DNA from: Acidobacteriaceae bacterium
GTDB taxonomy: Bacteria; Acidobacteriota; Terriglobia; Terriglobales; Acidobacteriaceae
Reading direction: 5' to 3'
Assembly: GCA_903642235.1 (NCBI GenBank)
Contig: CAHJWL010000010.1
Span: 1 to 64,000 of the forward strand
DNA length: 64,000 bases
How positions within the stretch are numbered: position 1 is the first letter of the stretch; every line of letters starts with the position of its first letter. A model generated the notes under the pieces. It searched no databases. It had not been told where the DNA came from and saw only the letters and a program-made list of their open reading frames with translations. The position numbers and the translations under genes were made by a program. Below are positions 55,157 through 64,000 of the stretch, piece after piece.

Positions 55157-55381
55157 TTACTTGGTGAGGGGCGTGGAGCCAACAGGGTTTTCGACGGCCT
55201 GGCGGCAGCGTCCATAGAGCTCCAGCAGCTGCGAGACCTGATCATCCGGCTTACTGCTGGAGGCAGCGCCAAAGCCGGTCGAACCGGCCGCCTTGCTCCC
55301 GACATGCGCGGCGGCGGCGATAAACTTGAGTAAATCAAGCGCGACATCTTCTTTGCTGCGCGCGGTTGCGATGGATTCCAT
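55157..55381 (-). CDS. Conserved hypothetical protein, 74 aa
   Basis: A 74-residue protein starting at ATG 55381 with AAGGAG five bases upstream. It begins MESIATARSKEDVALDLLKF, then an Ala-rich stretch with IAAAAHVGSKAAGSTGFG, and ends DDQVSQLLELYGRCRQAVEN. No membrane helix or known family is seen. The strong ribosome binding site and the five-base gap to the Gfo/Idh/MocA gene support a real gene in one transcript with it. It may be a small partner or regulator. Confidence 0.7.
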   Translation of the reverse strand: MESIATARSKEDVALDLLKFIAAAAHVGSKAAGSTGFGAASSSKPDDQVSQLLELYGRCRQAVENPVGSTPLTK

Positions 55382-55447
55382 GCACTCTCCTTAGGTCTTA
55401 TTCCGATGGTAGCGGTCGACGCGGATACCGCGCAAACCGCATATGCG

Positions 55448-56659
55448 TCATGCAACCAGGACCGAGCGAGCGCGCAGGCCGCACAGGATCTCGTAGGGGA
55501 TTGTTCCGGCAAGACGGGCGTGGTCATCCGCCGTGATCCCCGCACCCAGCAGCGTGGCGACATCGCCGAGAGCAGCCTGAGCGATCTGCGTCACGTCCAC
55601 CGTCGTCAGGTTCATCGAGATGCGGCCAAGGATTGGAGCGCGCTGTCCGTGCAGCATCACCCAGCCGCCCGGGCGGGCATCGCTGCCGGAGAGCTCGCGC
55701 CGCAGGCCATCCGCGTAGCCAACGGGAAGCAGAGCGAGGCGCATAGGTTCAGGAGCCGTGAACGTAGCGTTGTACCCGACCGTCTCGCCAGGCGCGAGAT
55801 CCCGCACGGCAACGACACGCGCCTTCCAGGTGCCGGCCGGCAGCAGTGATGGTGCGAGTTGCGGCACGTCGCCTTCAAGCGGCAGAGCATAGCCATAGAG
55901 CGCAAGTCCCGTACGAGCGAGCAGGCGAGCACCCACCGCCTCAGCCTGTGCCGCGAGCCACGGCAGCAGCCGCGCTTCATCAATCGTGGAGGTGTTTCCG
56001 GCATGCAGCCACGCCGGAGTGAGTCGTGCGGCCTCTATCTGCGAGAGAGCTTGTTTGAAGAGCTGCTGCTGCGAGCGCGTGAGAGCCGAGCCAGCAATCT
56101 CAGACGATGCAAAATGAGTCAGAACGCCCGCCAGGGTAAGCTGCGGGTAGCCGGAGATCTCGGCGAGCAGCTGCGTAAGGTCCTCGCCAGGCCGGACGCC
56201 CTGCCGGGCCATGCCCGTGTCGATTTCCAGATGAAACGGCAGCGGCTGCCGCGAGTCTGCATGTGCGGCGAGCCACTCCAGCTGCTCACTGAACCAGACA
56301 ACAGGCGTAAGGTGATGCTGCACGGCCGCAGGAACGTCAGACGCTTCGAGTCCGCACATGAGGAGGATCTCTGGCTGGTCGACCGGAGCGATACCGGCAG
56401 CCTGCAGAGACTCGCGGACGGCTCCACCTTCAAGTGCATCCGTCACGCCAAGCCACTCCGCACCAGAGTGAGCCAGAACAGGAGCGCAGAGGGCGGCGCC
56501 ATGGCCGTAGCCGTTCGCCTTGATCACCGCAAGCAGGGCTGGACGTGGCTGGTTCCCCGAAGGTCCGGATCCCGCAACACGACCCAGAGCGGAAAGATTG
56601 GACTCCAGCGCAGTCCGCGACACTTCAAACCAGCTCTTCCCATACGGCATCTTTCCCAT
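55448..56659 (-). CDS. alr: Alanine racemase
   Basis: A 403-residue PLP enzyme (start ATG 56659; MPYGKSWFEV at 56650 is an alternative). AVIKANGYGHG holds the PLP lysine (Lys47) and GYNATFTAPEP the catalytic tyrosine of the second domain. HLEIDTGMARQGVRP and HAGNTSTI are other conserved blocks, and ISMNLTTVDVT the C-terminal one. It makes D-alanine for peptidoglycan. It follows dnaB by 14 bases, probably in one transcript, as in many bacteria. Confidence 0.95.
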   Translation of the reverse strand: MGKMPYGKSWFEVSRTALESNLSALGRVAGSGPSGNQPRPALLAVIKANGYGHGAALCAPVLAHSGAEWLGVTDALEGGAVRESLQAAGIAPVDQPEILLMCGLEASDVPAAVQHHLTPVVWFSEQLEWLAAHADSRQPLPFHLEIDTGMARQGVRPGEDLTQLLAEISGYPQLTLAGVLTHFASSEIAGSALTRSQQQLFKQALSQIEAARLTPAWLHAGNTSTIDEARLLPWLAAQAEAVGARLLARTGLALYGYALPLEGDVPQLAPSLLPAGTWKARVVAVRDLAPGETVGYNATFTAPEPMRLALLPVGYADGLRRELSGSDARPGGWVMLHGQRAPILGRISMNLTTVDVTQIAQAALGDVATLLGAGITADDHARLAGTIPYEILCGLRARSVLVA

Positions 56660-56673
56660 GGTATCGAACAGCC

Positions 56674-58056
56674 CTAGTACTCGCCGCCGCCGCCACCGCC
56701 TTCAGCAAGGTTTTCAAAGCGCGTGTAATCGGCAAGGTAGGCGAGCATCACGCTGCCGGTTGGGCCGTTCCGCTGCTTGGCGACGATGATCTCGGCCTTG
56801 CCCTTCAGGTCTTCGTTCTCGCGGTCGTAGTACTCCTCGCGATGGATGAAGCAGACGACGTCGGCATCCTGCTCGATCGATCCGGATTCGCGGAGGTCAG
56901 AGAGCATCGGCTTCTTGTCGCCGCCGCGCTGCTCGCTCGATCGGGAAAGCTGGGAAAGGGCGATGACGGGAACGCGCATCTCCTTGGCGAGCGCCTTCAG
57001 GCCGCGGGAGATGGAGGAGACCTCCTGGTTGCGGTTCTCAAAACCTTTTTTGCCGCCGCCGGAGCCGGACATCAGCTGCAGGTAGTCGATGACGATGAGA
57101 TCAAGGGCGCCGCCCTGCTGGCGGAGACGGCGGGCCTTCGCGCGCATCTCGGCGAGCGTGATGCCGGGCGTGTCGTCAATAAAGAGCTTGGATTCCATCA
57201 GGCGTTCGAGCGCGCTGAGCAGCTTGCCCTTGTCTTCGCGCGGCAGAAAACCCGTTTGGATCTTGCGCGAGTTCACCATGGCCTCGCTCGCCAGCATGCG
57301 CCGCAGCAGGCTCTCCTTGGACATTTCGAGTGAAAAGACAGCCACAATCTTGCCATCGCGCACGGCAGCATTCTGCGCGATGTTGATGGCCCAGGCGGTC
57401 TTGCCCATCGAGGGGCGCGCGGCGATGATGACCAGTTCGCTATCCTGAAGCCCGCTGGTCATACGGTCAAACTCGATGTAGTGGGTGGCGAGGCCGGTGA
57501 CCTCGCGGCCCTGCTCGTAGAGGGCATCAATCGAGCCAAAAGAGTTGGCGACGATCTCGCCGATGCCCGCAAAGCCGCGCTGAATGCCCTTCTCAGAGAC
57601 CTCCATCAACTGCTGCTCGGTCGCATTCAGGACGTCAAGGGCGTCCTCGCTCTGATCCGCGGCACGCGCCATAGAGGTCTGACAGATGCTCATAAGCTGC
57701 CGCAGCAGGCTCTTGTCCTTGACGATGCGAACGTATTCCTCGACGTTCAGCCGATGGGGAAGATCCTCGGTAAGCGAAAAGAGATAAGGCCGGTCGCCGA
57801 TGGCCTGGAGCTCTTTGCGCTTGTCGAGCTCCTCGATGACGGTGATGAGATCGATAGCGCGGCCGATGTCCACCAGACCGGTGATGCAGGCGTAGATACG
57901 GCGGTGTGAGTCGAGTGAAAAATCATCGGCGAGCAGCTTCGAGGTGGCGTCGTTGAAGGCCACGGCGTCGAGCATCATGGCGCCGAGGATGGTTCGTTCG
58001 GCCTGGACGGAGGCGGGGAGGCCGCGGTCTGTGAGGATGTCTGCGAAGGCTGCCAT
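56674..58056 (-). CDS. dnaB: Replicative DNA helicase DnaB
   Basis: With the start at ATG 58056 (MAAFADILTDRGLPASVQAE) the product has 460 residues, matching DnaB (about 470); the ATG at 58104 adds 16 unconserved residues. The N-terminal primase-interacting domain (RTILGAMMLDAVAFND) is followed by the RecA fold: Walker A ARPSMGKTAWA, Walker B LIVIDYLQLM, and SQLSRSSEQR. The product forms a hexamer that unwinds DNA at the fork. A Gly-rich tail (EGGGGGGEY) ends it. alr lies 14 bases downstream. Confidence 0.97.
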   Translation of the reverse strand: MAAFADILTDRGLPASVQAERTILGAMMLDAVAFNDATSKLLADDFSLDSHRRIYACITGLVDIGRAIDLITVIEELDKRKELQAIGDRPYLFSLTEDLPHRLNVEEYVRIVKDKSLLRQLMSICQTSMARAADQSEDALDVLNATEQQLMEVSEKGIQRGFAGIGEIVANSFGSIDALYEQGREVTGLATHYIEFDRMTSGLQDSELVIIAARPSMGKTAWAINIAQNAAVRDGKIVAVFSLEMSKESLLRRMLASEAMVNSRKIQTGFLPREDKGKLLSALERLMESKLFIDDTPGITLAEMRAKARRLRQQGGALDLIVIDYLQLMSGSGGGKKGFENRNQEVSSISRGLKALAKEMRVPVIALSQLSRSSEQRGGDKKPMLSDLRESGSIEQDADVVCFIHREEYYDRENEDLKGKAEIIVAKQRNGPTGSVMLAYLADYTRFENLAEGGGGGGEY

Positions 58057-58373
58057 GGATCTGCTTTCGTGGAGTGGTGTTCCTCCATGATATCCGAAGC
58101 CCACCTGTGCACATAAGCGGAAATCTTGAAAAGAGGGCTAAGCGCTTTGTTGATTGAAGTTAGAGCTTTGTTCTGGAGGGTCGTGTGGTTTGCGGATGCC
58201 TGCGGACTCCTCCTCTGCCATGCACCTTGCTGGGGATCACGGGCAGAGATACGCCCATCGCTTCGCTCCGCGGCGAAAAGCAAAGGCGGGGTTCGTCGCT
58301 GCTCTCAGAAGGACAACCAACAGTAATGGCAACAGCGACGACCTAAGCGTTGCTGTTTGACGAATGTACGGGT
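58057..58373. other. Intergenic region upstream of dnaB
   Basis: 317 bases between msrA and dnaB, both on the minus strand. The short frames on either strand lack ribosome binding sites and family resemblance. AACAAAGC occurs twice on the minus strand (near 58143 and 58167). No promoter or terminator could be fixed with confidence. Confidence 0.5.
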
Positions 58374-59063
58374 TCAGCCTTTGGCGTGGTAGGCCTTGAA
58401 CAGCTCCGGAAACTGCTTCTTGAGAGCAGCTGTCTTCGGCACGTCGCAGATCTGGATATATGGATTGTTGGGGTTCTTTTCGGCGTAGTCCTGGTGGTAT
58501 GCCTCGCCGTCGTAAAAGGCCTTGAGCGGAACGATCTGCGTCACAATGGGCTTGGCAAAGGCGTGAATGCCGTCCAGTTGCTGGACGTATGCTTTCGCGA
58601 CCTTCTCCTGCTCAGGTGAGGTGTAGAAGATCACCGATCGATAGGAGTTCCCCACGTCCGGACCCTGACGGTCAAGCTGCGTAGGATCATGGACGACGGA
58701 GAAGAAGAGGCGCAGCAGGGTACCGTAGCTGATCTGCGCAGGATCAAAGACGACCTTCACTGATTCGGCATGGCCGGTGGTCTCGGTCGTGACCTGGTCG
58801 TAGGTCGCTGTACTCGCCGATCCACCCGAGTAGCCCGCAGTTGTAGCCGTTACACCCTTCACCTGCTGGAAGACGGTCTGCACACCCCAGAAGCAGCCAC
58901 CCGCGAAGACCGCGGTCTCAGTGTGCTTGCTTGAGGGTTCATCGAGCACGGGTGCGGGAAGCCGCTCCTTCAACACTGCCTGACCGATTGCCATGTGTCT
59001 CCATCCTGCAAAAACAGCTCCGAAGAGGAGAACGATGATGAGAGGGCGAATGAACCTGTCCAC
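58374..59063 (-). CDS. msrA: Peptide methionine sulfoxide reductase MsrA, membrane-anchored
   Basis: A 229-residue protein. The MsrA fold begins at ETAVFAGGCFWGVQ, in which Cys57 is the catalytic residue; GYSGGSASTATYDQVTTETT and YHQDYAEKNPNNPYI are further signatures. The first 25 residues (FIRPLIIVLLFGAVFAGW) form a hydrophobic signal or anchor, so it works outside the cytoplasm, repairing oxidised methionines of envelope proteins. The C-terminal recycling cysteine is in IQICDVPK. Confidence 0.92.
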   Translation of the reverse strand: MDRFIRPLIIVLLFGAVFAGWRHMAIGQAVLKERLPAPVLDEPSSKHTETAVFAGGCFWGVQTVFQQVKGVTATTAGYSGGSASTATYDQVTTETTGHAESVKVVFDPAQISYGTLLRLFFSVVHDPTQLDRQGPDVGNSYRSVIFYTSPEQEKVAKAYVQQLDGIHAFAKPIVTQIVPLKAFYDGEAYHQDYAEKNPNNPYIQICDVPKTAALKKQFPELFKAYHAKG

Positions 59064-59167
59064 TGCGGAGCTCCTGCGGCCATACCGTGCCGGCCTGTCA
59101 GCTATTAGACGCAGGCAAGCGGAAGACAGATTCCGAACGGAGCTGATGCTGGAGTGCGCTGCCCGGC

Positions 59168-59680
59168 TTATGCGCGGAAGACGAGTCGCTTCTCATAGCA
59201 GAGGATGCGCAGACCGGGCCGGAGCTGGAGAGTGGTCTCGCCGGAGAGCGTGTAACCGAGTTTGGGAAAGAGACGCTGGGTCGCCACATTGTCCGCGCTG
59301 GTGTCGACGCGAACAACATCCACATGGCGAGCCTTCGCAAGGGCTTCAGCCTGGACCATCAGCGCCGCTGCCAAGCCCTGACCGCGGAAGGTGGGATCGA
59401 CAGCCAGGCGATGAACCACGACGGACGGCTCGGCAACGTCCCAGCCGACGTGCGCGTACTCAGGCTCCTGCTCCGTGGTGAGAGCGGCGACGCCGGCGAG
59501 CACACCGCCGATCTCTGCAAGCCAAAGCTGCTCGAGCGCGACGTCTCGCTCAAAGACAGTGGCATTTGGGTAGGACTCGTCCCACTGCAGATTGCCCCCG
59601 GCGAGCATGGCGGGAACGACACGGCGGATCAGACCCAGAACAGCGGGAACGTCCTCGAGCGTAGCGGGGCGAATCTGCAT
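59168..59680 (-). CDS. GNAT-family N-acetyltransferase
   Basis: 170 residues with the start at ATG 59680 (MQIRPATLEDVPAVLGLIRR, the typical GNAT first strand and helix); a GTG-type or ATG start 13 codons up would overlap mnmG. The acetyl-CoA pyrophosphate-binding motif is LAVDPTFRGQGLAAALM (R/Q-x-x-G-x-A variant), followed by VDTSADNVATQRLFPKLGY. The substrate is unknown. It follows mnmG by 28 bases on the same strand. Confidence 0.85.
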   Translation of the reverse strand: MQIRPATLEDVPAVLGLIRRVVPAMLAGGNLQWDESYPNATVFERDVALEQLWLAEIGGVLAGVAALTTEQEPEYAHVGWDVAEPSVVVHRLAVDPTFRGQGLAAALMVQAEALAKARHVDVVRVDTSADNVATQRLFPKLGYTLSGETTLQLRPGLRILCYEKRLVFRA

Positions 59681-59708
59681 GGAATCTCTGTTGACGTGGA
59701 CGGCAGAG

Positions 59709-61679
59709 TCAGGAGGCAAGCTTCCTGCCCTGTAGCTCGATAAAGACGTGGATGAGGCTGACGGCAGCAGGTGTCACGCCCGAAATGCCGCTGGCCTGGC
59801 CGAGCGTGCCTGGTCGGATGTCAGACAGCTTCTCCTTCATCTCGCGAGAAAGGCCGCTGACGGCGCTGTAGTCAAACCACGCCGGAATCACCTTGCCTTC
59901 GGCGGTCTTCATCTTCTCAATAGCGCGGCGCTGCTGGTCAAGGTAGCCGCCGTATTTGACCTCCGTCTCGACAGCACGCCACTCGTTGCGCAGCCAGGAC
60001 GGGAGCATCTTTGCTGCAGACGCAAGAGCAGCGAGCCAGGGCTCTGCCAGAGCGGCCCGTGCGGGTGTCTCGAATGCACGCTCGAGGATTGGCTGCAGGT
60101 CTTCAATACGCAGCTCTGGACGGCGCAAAACCTGCGCGAGCGGCTGACCAATAAGCCTGGTGTGGTCCCCGGGCAGCTTTGCCTCAAGCTCCGCAGGCAG
60201 CTCTCCCGCTTGTAGACGTACAGCCTCCAAAAGATCGCGGAGCATCACGGCGCGTGCCTGGCGCGCCTCATAGTCCTGCCACGTCGAGTCATCAATCAAG
60301 CCGAGCCGCCGCGCATGCGGTGTAAGCCGTTGGTCCGCATTGTCCAGTCGCAGATGCAGCCGGAACTCCGCACGCGAGGTGAACATACGATATGGCTCGT
60401 CCGTCCCCTTGCTGATCAGGTCGTCAATCATGATGCCGATGTACGCCTCGGTACGGTCAAGCGTAAAGGCTGGCTCGCCTCTGACGGCTAGAGCGGCGTT
60501 AATGCCGGCCATGATGCCCTGTCCCGCCGCCTCCTCATAGCCGCTGGTGCCGTTGATCTGTCCGGCAAGGTAGAGCCCGACAATTGACTTCACCCGCAGC
60601 GTCCGGTCGAGCTCGCGGGCATCAATGGCATCGTACTCGATCGCGTAGCCGGGCCGTAGCATCTCGGCGTTCTCCAGGCCCGGGATGGAGTGAACCATTG
60701 CAGCCTGTACCTCCATCGGCAGACTGGTACTCATGCCGTTGATGTAGACCTCGTGTGTGTTCAGGCCCTCAGGCTCAAGAAAGAACTGATGCTGGCTCTT
60801 GTCCGGAAAGCGAACGATCTTGTCTTCGATCGAAGGGCAATAGCGCGGGCCGATCGCCTCGATCTGCCCCGTATACATAGGGGAGCGATGGACATTGTCG
60901 CGGATAAGCTGCAGTGTCTCGGGCGTTGTTGTCGCGATAAAACAGGAGATCTGCCGCAGCGGCAGATCGCGCGTGCGCAGGCTGAAGAACGTCGGATCCA
61001 CATCGCCCGGCTGCTCCTCAAACCTCGACCAGTCGATCGTCCGGCCGTCCAGCCGCGGCGGCGTCCCCGTCTTCAACCGGCAGCCGCGCAGGCCGAGACG
61101 CTTCAGGCTCTCGCCCAGCAACACGCTGGCGGGCTCACCCGAGCGGCCGGCCGTGTACTGCTGCTCGCCACAGTGGATAAGACCATTAAGAAACGTACCG
61201 GTCGTGAGGATCGTCGCCTTGGCCAGCACCGTACGGCCATCCCGCAGAAGCAGTCCGCGCAGCGTGCGCGTGCCATCTTCGTTGCCCTCGAGAACGAGAT
61301 CAATGACCTCCGCCTGCTTGATAAAGAGATTTGGCTGGCCTTCAAGAACCTCGCGCATCTTGACTCTGTAGAGGGCCTTGTCGCACTGCGCGCGCGGGCT
61401 CCAGACAGCGGGGCCGCGGCTGGTATTGAGCAGGCGGAACTGGATGCCGGTCGCATCAGCCACCTCGCCCATTACACCGCCAAGCGCGTCAACCTCCCGG
61501 ACCAGATGGCCCTTGGCAATCCCGCCAATTGCAGGATTACAGCTCATCTGCGCGATCAGATCCAGGTTGAGCGTGAAAAGGGCAGTCCGCAGACCCATAC
61601 GCGCGGCAGCCATGGCGGCCTCGCATCCGGCATGCCCGGCGCCGACAACTGCAACGTCGTATTGTTCCGTAAATCCCAC
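59709..61679 (-). CDS. mnmG: tRNA uridine-5-carboxymethylaminomethyl modification enzyme MnmG (GidA)
   Basis: FAD-dependent enzyme that with MnmE modifies the wobble uridine of several tRNAs. I prefer GTG 61679 (656 aa; [20 protein letters not shown]) because family members start about seven residues before the FAD motif. The ATG at 61748 adds 23 residues and overlaps the start of the divergent VOC gene. Visible motifs are [54 protein letters not shown] (with the nearby LKTGTPPR) and [20 protein letters not shown]. There is a TACAAT seven bases before the GTG, which may mean a leaderless start. Confidence 0.93.
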   Translation of the reverse strand: MGFTEQYDVAVVGAGHAGCEAAMAAARMGLRTALFTLNLDLIAQMSCNPAIGGIAKGHLVREVDALGGVMGEVADATGIQFRLLNTSRGPAVWSPRAQCDKALYRVKMREVLEGQPNLFIKQAEVIDLVLEGNEDGTRTLRGLLLRDGRTVLAKATILTTGTFLNGLIHCGEQQYTAGRSGEPASVLLGESLKRLGLRGCRLKTGTPPRLDGRTIDWSRFEEQPGDVDPTFFSLRTRDLPLRQISCFIATTTPETLQLIRDNVHRSPMYTGQIEAIGPRYCPSIEDKIVRFPDKSQHQFFLEPEGLNTHEVYINGMSTSLPMEVQAAMVHSIPGLENAEMLRPGYAIEYDAIDARELDRTLRVKSIVGLYLAGQINGTSGYEEAAGQGIMAGINAALAVRGEPAFTLDRTEAYIGIMIDDLISKGTDEPYRMFTSRAEFRLHLRLDNADQRLTPHARRLGLIDDSTWQDYEARQARAVMLRDLLEAVRLQAGELPAELEAKLPGDHTRLIGQPLAQVLRRPELRIEDLQPILERAFETPARAALAEPWLAALASAAKMLPSWLRNEWRAVETEVKYGGYLDQQRRAIEKMKTAEGKVIPAWFDYSAVSGLSREMKEKLSDIRPGTLGQASGISGVTPAAVSLIHVFIELQGRKLAS

Positions 61680-61746
61680 AAGCTCTATTGTAAAGTCGCG
61701 GTGGTAGTTCTGCAGGAGTCCAGGGCTCTGCAGCAGCGAGGGATCC

Positions 61747-62130
61747 ATGTTAAGTGAGTCTTCCTTGATCGGCTTCATCCCGACACGCGATGCCGACGCG
61801 GCACGTCCGTTCTTTGAGCAGGTACTCGGCCTTGTGTTTGTGTCGGATGTCGCCTTCGCGCTGGTCTTCCGCACGGCTCACGGCTCCATGCTTCGCCTGG
61901 TGCGCGTGGAAGAGTTCACACCGGCACCCTTCACCATCCTGGGGTGGGAAGTCACCGAGATCGAGCAGAAGGCGCGTGATCTGGCCGGGCACGGTGTCGC
62001 TTGTCTCCGCTTTCCCTTCCTCGATCAGGATGAAGCCGGCATCTGGACCGCACCCAGCGGCGACAAGGTGCTGTGGTTCAAAGATCCGGACGGCAATACG
62101 CTGTCGTTCTCACAGCACCTGCAGCTCTGA
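61747..62130 (+). CDS. VOC-superfamily (glyoxalase-like) protein
   Basis: 127 residues, started at ATG 61747 with GAGGG four bases upstream. A single vicinal-oxygen-chelate domain: [20 protein letters not shown] is the first beta-alpha module, [20 protein letters not shown] the second, and [17 protein letters not shown] the ending common to the family. Metal ligands are not certain: the His of the first strand is replaced and only the C-terminal acidic residue context is usual. The enzyme activity is unknown. It diverges from mnmG. Confidence 0.85.
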   Translation: MLSESSLIGFIPTRDADAARPFFEQVLGLVFVSDVAFALVFRTAHGSMLRLVRVEEFTPAPFTILGWEVTEIEQKARDLAGHGVACLRFPFLDQDEAGIWTAPSGDKVLWFKDPDGNTLSFSQHLQL

Positions 62131-62144
62131 CTCCAGTGCTGAAG

Positions 62145-63128
62145 TCAATCGAATCGCGGAAGGTGATGGATCTCGTGGTCCGGCACAGGCTCCAGTTCGC
62201 CGCCCGCCTTGACCCAGCCGCGCAGCCCGCCATTGATGACCTTTGTCTGGCAGTTCTGCTGATTCAGCATATAGGCCACCCGCACGCTGGTTGCCTCTCG
62301 AATGCAGGAGCAGTACAGATAAATCTCACACTCGGGCGCCATGAACTCACGCAGCGCAACCAGTTCCTCCTCCAGGCGGTGCGGCTCCACGCGGATGGAG
62401 TTCTTAATTCGCTGCATACCTGGGTCATAGTAGCCATGGCTGCGCACGTCCGCGATGACGACGAGGCGGTCGGGGTCCATCTCCTGCAGACGCTCGTACA
62501 GGGCTGATGCGTCGATGCGGTCGATCTTATTGAACCGGCGAGCTTTCAGTGTGAACAGAATCCAGCTGGTCGCGTATCCGGCGGCAAGCAGGAAAACGGC
62601 CCAGAGAACGACGTGTCCGGCGCGGGCGAGCCAGCCCTCAATCGCGTGAATAAAGCCACTGAAGAGGTATCCCGTGAGCACCCAGACACTGGAGTAAATC
62701 GCGGCACCGCCGATCGTGAGCCGAAGAAAGCGGAAGAGCCGCATGTTCAGGCTGCCGGCCAAGGGAGACGCCATCGCACCGAGTCCGGGGACGAATTTGG
62801 CGAAGAGGAGCGTCTTGGGGCCGCGACGATAGAAATAGTCAGCCGAGCGAAAGATGCATTGCTCCGGATTTGTCGTAAGCCGGCACAGCAGCGCCAGAAG
62901 CCACCAACCGGTATAACGGCCTCCGAGATACAGCAGCGTATCCCCCGCGGCGGCGGCCAGCCAGATCGTCGGCAAGACCAGCAGCAGGTTGAACTTCCCA
63001 AAGTGGGCGGCGGCCCCCAGAGCCAGCAATGCGACCGAAGCCGGCGTCGGCACACCAAGGCTGCCCAGAAAGACAACCAGCAGCGTCAACAGATAAACGT
63101 GTTCTGCAATCAGCCGCTCCAGGTACAT
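62145..63128 (-). CDS. DedA-type (VTT) membrane protein fused to a rhodanese domain
   Basis: A 327-residue protein. Residues 1-200 have the SNARE-associated/DedA layout: helices LLTLLVVFLGSLGVPTPASV, the FGKFNLLLVLPTIW and LLYLGGRYTGWW segments, the FAKFVPGLGAMASPLAGSL re-entrant motif and later helices. Residues 210-320 form a rhodanese domain: VVIADVRSHGYYD, then IYLYCSCIREATSVRVA with the loop Cys, and VINGGLRGWVKAG. DedA proteins transport undecaprenyl phosphate or other lipids; rhodanese domains carry sulphur or sense sulphur species. The fusion suggests coupling of envelope transport to sulphur or redox signals. Confidence 0.85.
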   Translation of the reverse strand: MYLERLIAEHVYLLTLLVVFLGSLGVPTPASVALLALGAAAHFGKFNLLLVLPTIWLAAAAGDTLLYLGGRYTGWWLLALLCRLTTNPEQCIFRSADYFYRRGPKTLLFAKFVPGLGAMASPLAGSLNMRLFRFLRLTIGGAAIYSSVWVLTGYLFSGFIHAIEGWLARAGHVVLWAVFLLAAGYATSWILFTLKARRFNKIDRIDASALYERLQEMDPDRLVVIADVRSHGYYDPGMQRIKNSIRVEPHRLEEELVALREFMAPECEIYLYCSCIREATSVRVAYMLNQQNCQTKVINGGLRGWVKAGGELEPVPDHEIHHLPRFD

Positions 63129-63273
63129 CGTGTCGTGCCCGACCCTTCTATGGAGCGTTCCCGTGCCTGCTTCAACGTCTAAGATGCTGGCGTATGTGAT
63201 CCGGTTCTATCTCTCTTGTCTCGCTAACAGCTTAGACAAACTCCACATCCATGCGGGCGAGAAGACGGGAAAT

Positions 63274-63303
63274 AGAACCGGAGGTACTGTCGAGAGCGGT
63301 TCT
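63274..63303 (-). terminator. Possible terminator after the TonB receptor gene
   Basis: AGAACCG (63274-63280) and CGGTTCT (63297-63303) form a 7-pair stem with a 16-base loop, 15 bases after the receptor stop on the minus strand. Only a short ATTT follows, so it is a weak candidate. Confidence 0.35.
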
Positions 63304-63317
63304 CTTGCCGCTGCCCG

Positions 63318-64000
63318 CTAAAACTCAAGCCGCGCCCCAAGCTGCATCTGCCGCTCGCGCGCCTGCCCCTGGCTCGTCCCATTGAAGCTGCCGAAAGGCC
63401 GCGTGTTCAGGCCCTCAGCAGCGATGGTTGCGGCGTCCTGAAACAGAAGCGGCGTCGTGCCCGGCGTTCCGGTCACGGCCGTGCCCGGCGTCCCCACCAG
63501 AAAGGCGCGTTCGGTCACGGCGGACACATTCCGGTAGTTCGGCAGATTGAAAATATCAGCGGTAACGCGGAGGCGAACACGCTCGTTTACCGTCACCTCG
63601 CGGCTCACCCGCAGATTGAGATCGACCTGCTCCGGCAGACGCAGCACGTTGCGGCCAACCGTCGGCAGATAGACAGCGCCGCCCGAGCCGTTCAGGCTCT
63701 CGTGCCCGCCGGTCAGCCGCGTTCCACCAAAGATGTTGTAGCTGTACGGTCGTCCGCTGCTCTCCACCAGCACCGGAGCCGCCGTCCAACCCGAGACAAG
63801 CACCCGCAACCATCGCTCGGCTGGCTTTGTCTGCGGAGCAAGCGTCCCGCTGACAACGATCTTGTGCGGTACATTGAGCTGCGACAGACCTTTGTCATAG
63901 CGGATGTTCTCGGGGTCCAGCTGGCCGTTTGTCCGCGGTGTGGATCCATCGCTCTCGCCGAAGTCAATGCTCTTCGACCAGGTCCAGCTGGCGTTCAACT
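63318..64000 (-). CDS. TonB-dependent receptor, C-terminal part (runs off the right edge)
   Basis: The open frame ends at 63318 and continues to the right edge; the Met at 63998 is internal. About 226 residues of an Oar-type beta-barrel are seen: ASWTWSKSIDFGESDGSTPR, FNLPNYRNVSAVTERAF and the end LGARLEF with a terminal Phe. The strand patterns (alternating aromatic and charged residues) are those of outer-membrane receptors with CarboxypepD domains, as in the gene at 31812. N-terminus, plug and ligand are outside the window. Confidence 0.85.
   Translation of the reverse strand, partial: LNASWTWSKSIDFGESDGSTPRTNGQLDPENIRYDKGLSQLNVPHKIVVSGTLAPQTKPAERWLRVLVSGWTAAPVLVESSGRPYSYNIFGGTRLTGGHESLNGSGGAVYLPTVGRNVLRLPEQVDLNLRVSREVTVNERVRLRVTADIFNLPNYRNVSAVTERAFLVGTPGTAVTGTPGTTPLLFQDAATIAAEGLNTRPFGSFNGTSQGQARERQMQLGARLEF

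Overview
The window looks like a piece of chromosome from an acidobacterium of the Terriglobia type (Terriglobus, Granulicella and Edaphobacter are the nearest named relatives I would guess). I infer this from the GC-rich sequence, the four TonB-dependent receptors (three with a visible or likely CarboxypepD-regulatory-like, Oar-type architecture), the secreted GH38 mannosidase and the NHL-type lipoprotein. It is ordinary chromosome with patches of accessory DNA. No rRNA, tRNA, CRISPR array, phage or insertion sequence was recognised.

Layout. 1-2.2 kb: 5' part of an ATP-dependent DNA ligase (minus; runs off the left edge), then a compact minus-strand unit made of a putative promoter, a structured leader that can hide its own Shine-Dalgarno site, a 36-codon ORF and a strong terminator, then a cupin gene. 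2.4-5.6 kb: a TonB receptor and a DtxR/MntR-type metalloregulator, divergent across two operator-like palindromes. 6-8.1 kb: prfA and prmC, which make and modify release factor. 8.3-13.8 kb: secreted amidohydrolase and GH38 alpha-mannosidase. 13.9-23.2 kb: surface-glycan genes (FAD oxidoreductase, RmlC-like epimerase, two GT87-like membrane glycosyltransferases, GT2 transferase, NAD-dependent epimerase, RmlD-like reductase). One of the GT87 genes is visibly AT-richer than its surroundings. 23.3-26.1 kb: clpB. 26.6-36.8 kb: ACMSD-type amidohydrolase, NHL lipoprotein, S10 carboxypeptidase-like protein, large TonB receptor, HAD phosphatase and an endonuclease III-like protein that lacks both catalytic residues.

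36.9-45.6 kb: a small membrane protein, an Ntn-hydrolase asparaginase, a KTSC protein with no ordinary start codon, then an accessory segment with an intact SDR, an MFS exporter, an AraC regulator divergent from an alcohol dehydrogenase - tautomerase - DJ-1/PfpI operon, and two decayed SDR genes near its ends. 45.6-50 kb: a Cys/His/Met-rich small secreted protein, a TonB receptor and a PepSY membrane protein, which together suggest metal (possibly copper) uptake. 50-62 kb: housekeeping genes (CDP-alcohol phosphatidyltransferase, greA, ruvX, mltG, Gfo/Idh/MocA oxidoreductase, alr, dnaB, msrA, GNAT, mnmG). 62-64 kb: a DedA-rhodanese fusion and the 3' end of another TonB receptor.

A palindromic repeat family (core TCATCCCGTAGGGATCTGC and variants) occurs six times between 1 and 25 kb. 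Three copies lie in open coding sequence: two in tandem in the DNA ligase and one in clpB, each translated without breaking the frame. This and the SD-hiding leader with its small ORF are the two most interesting observations.
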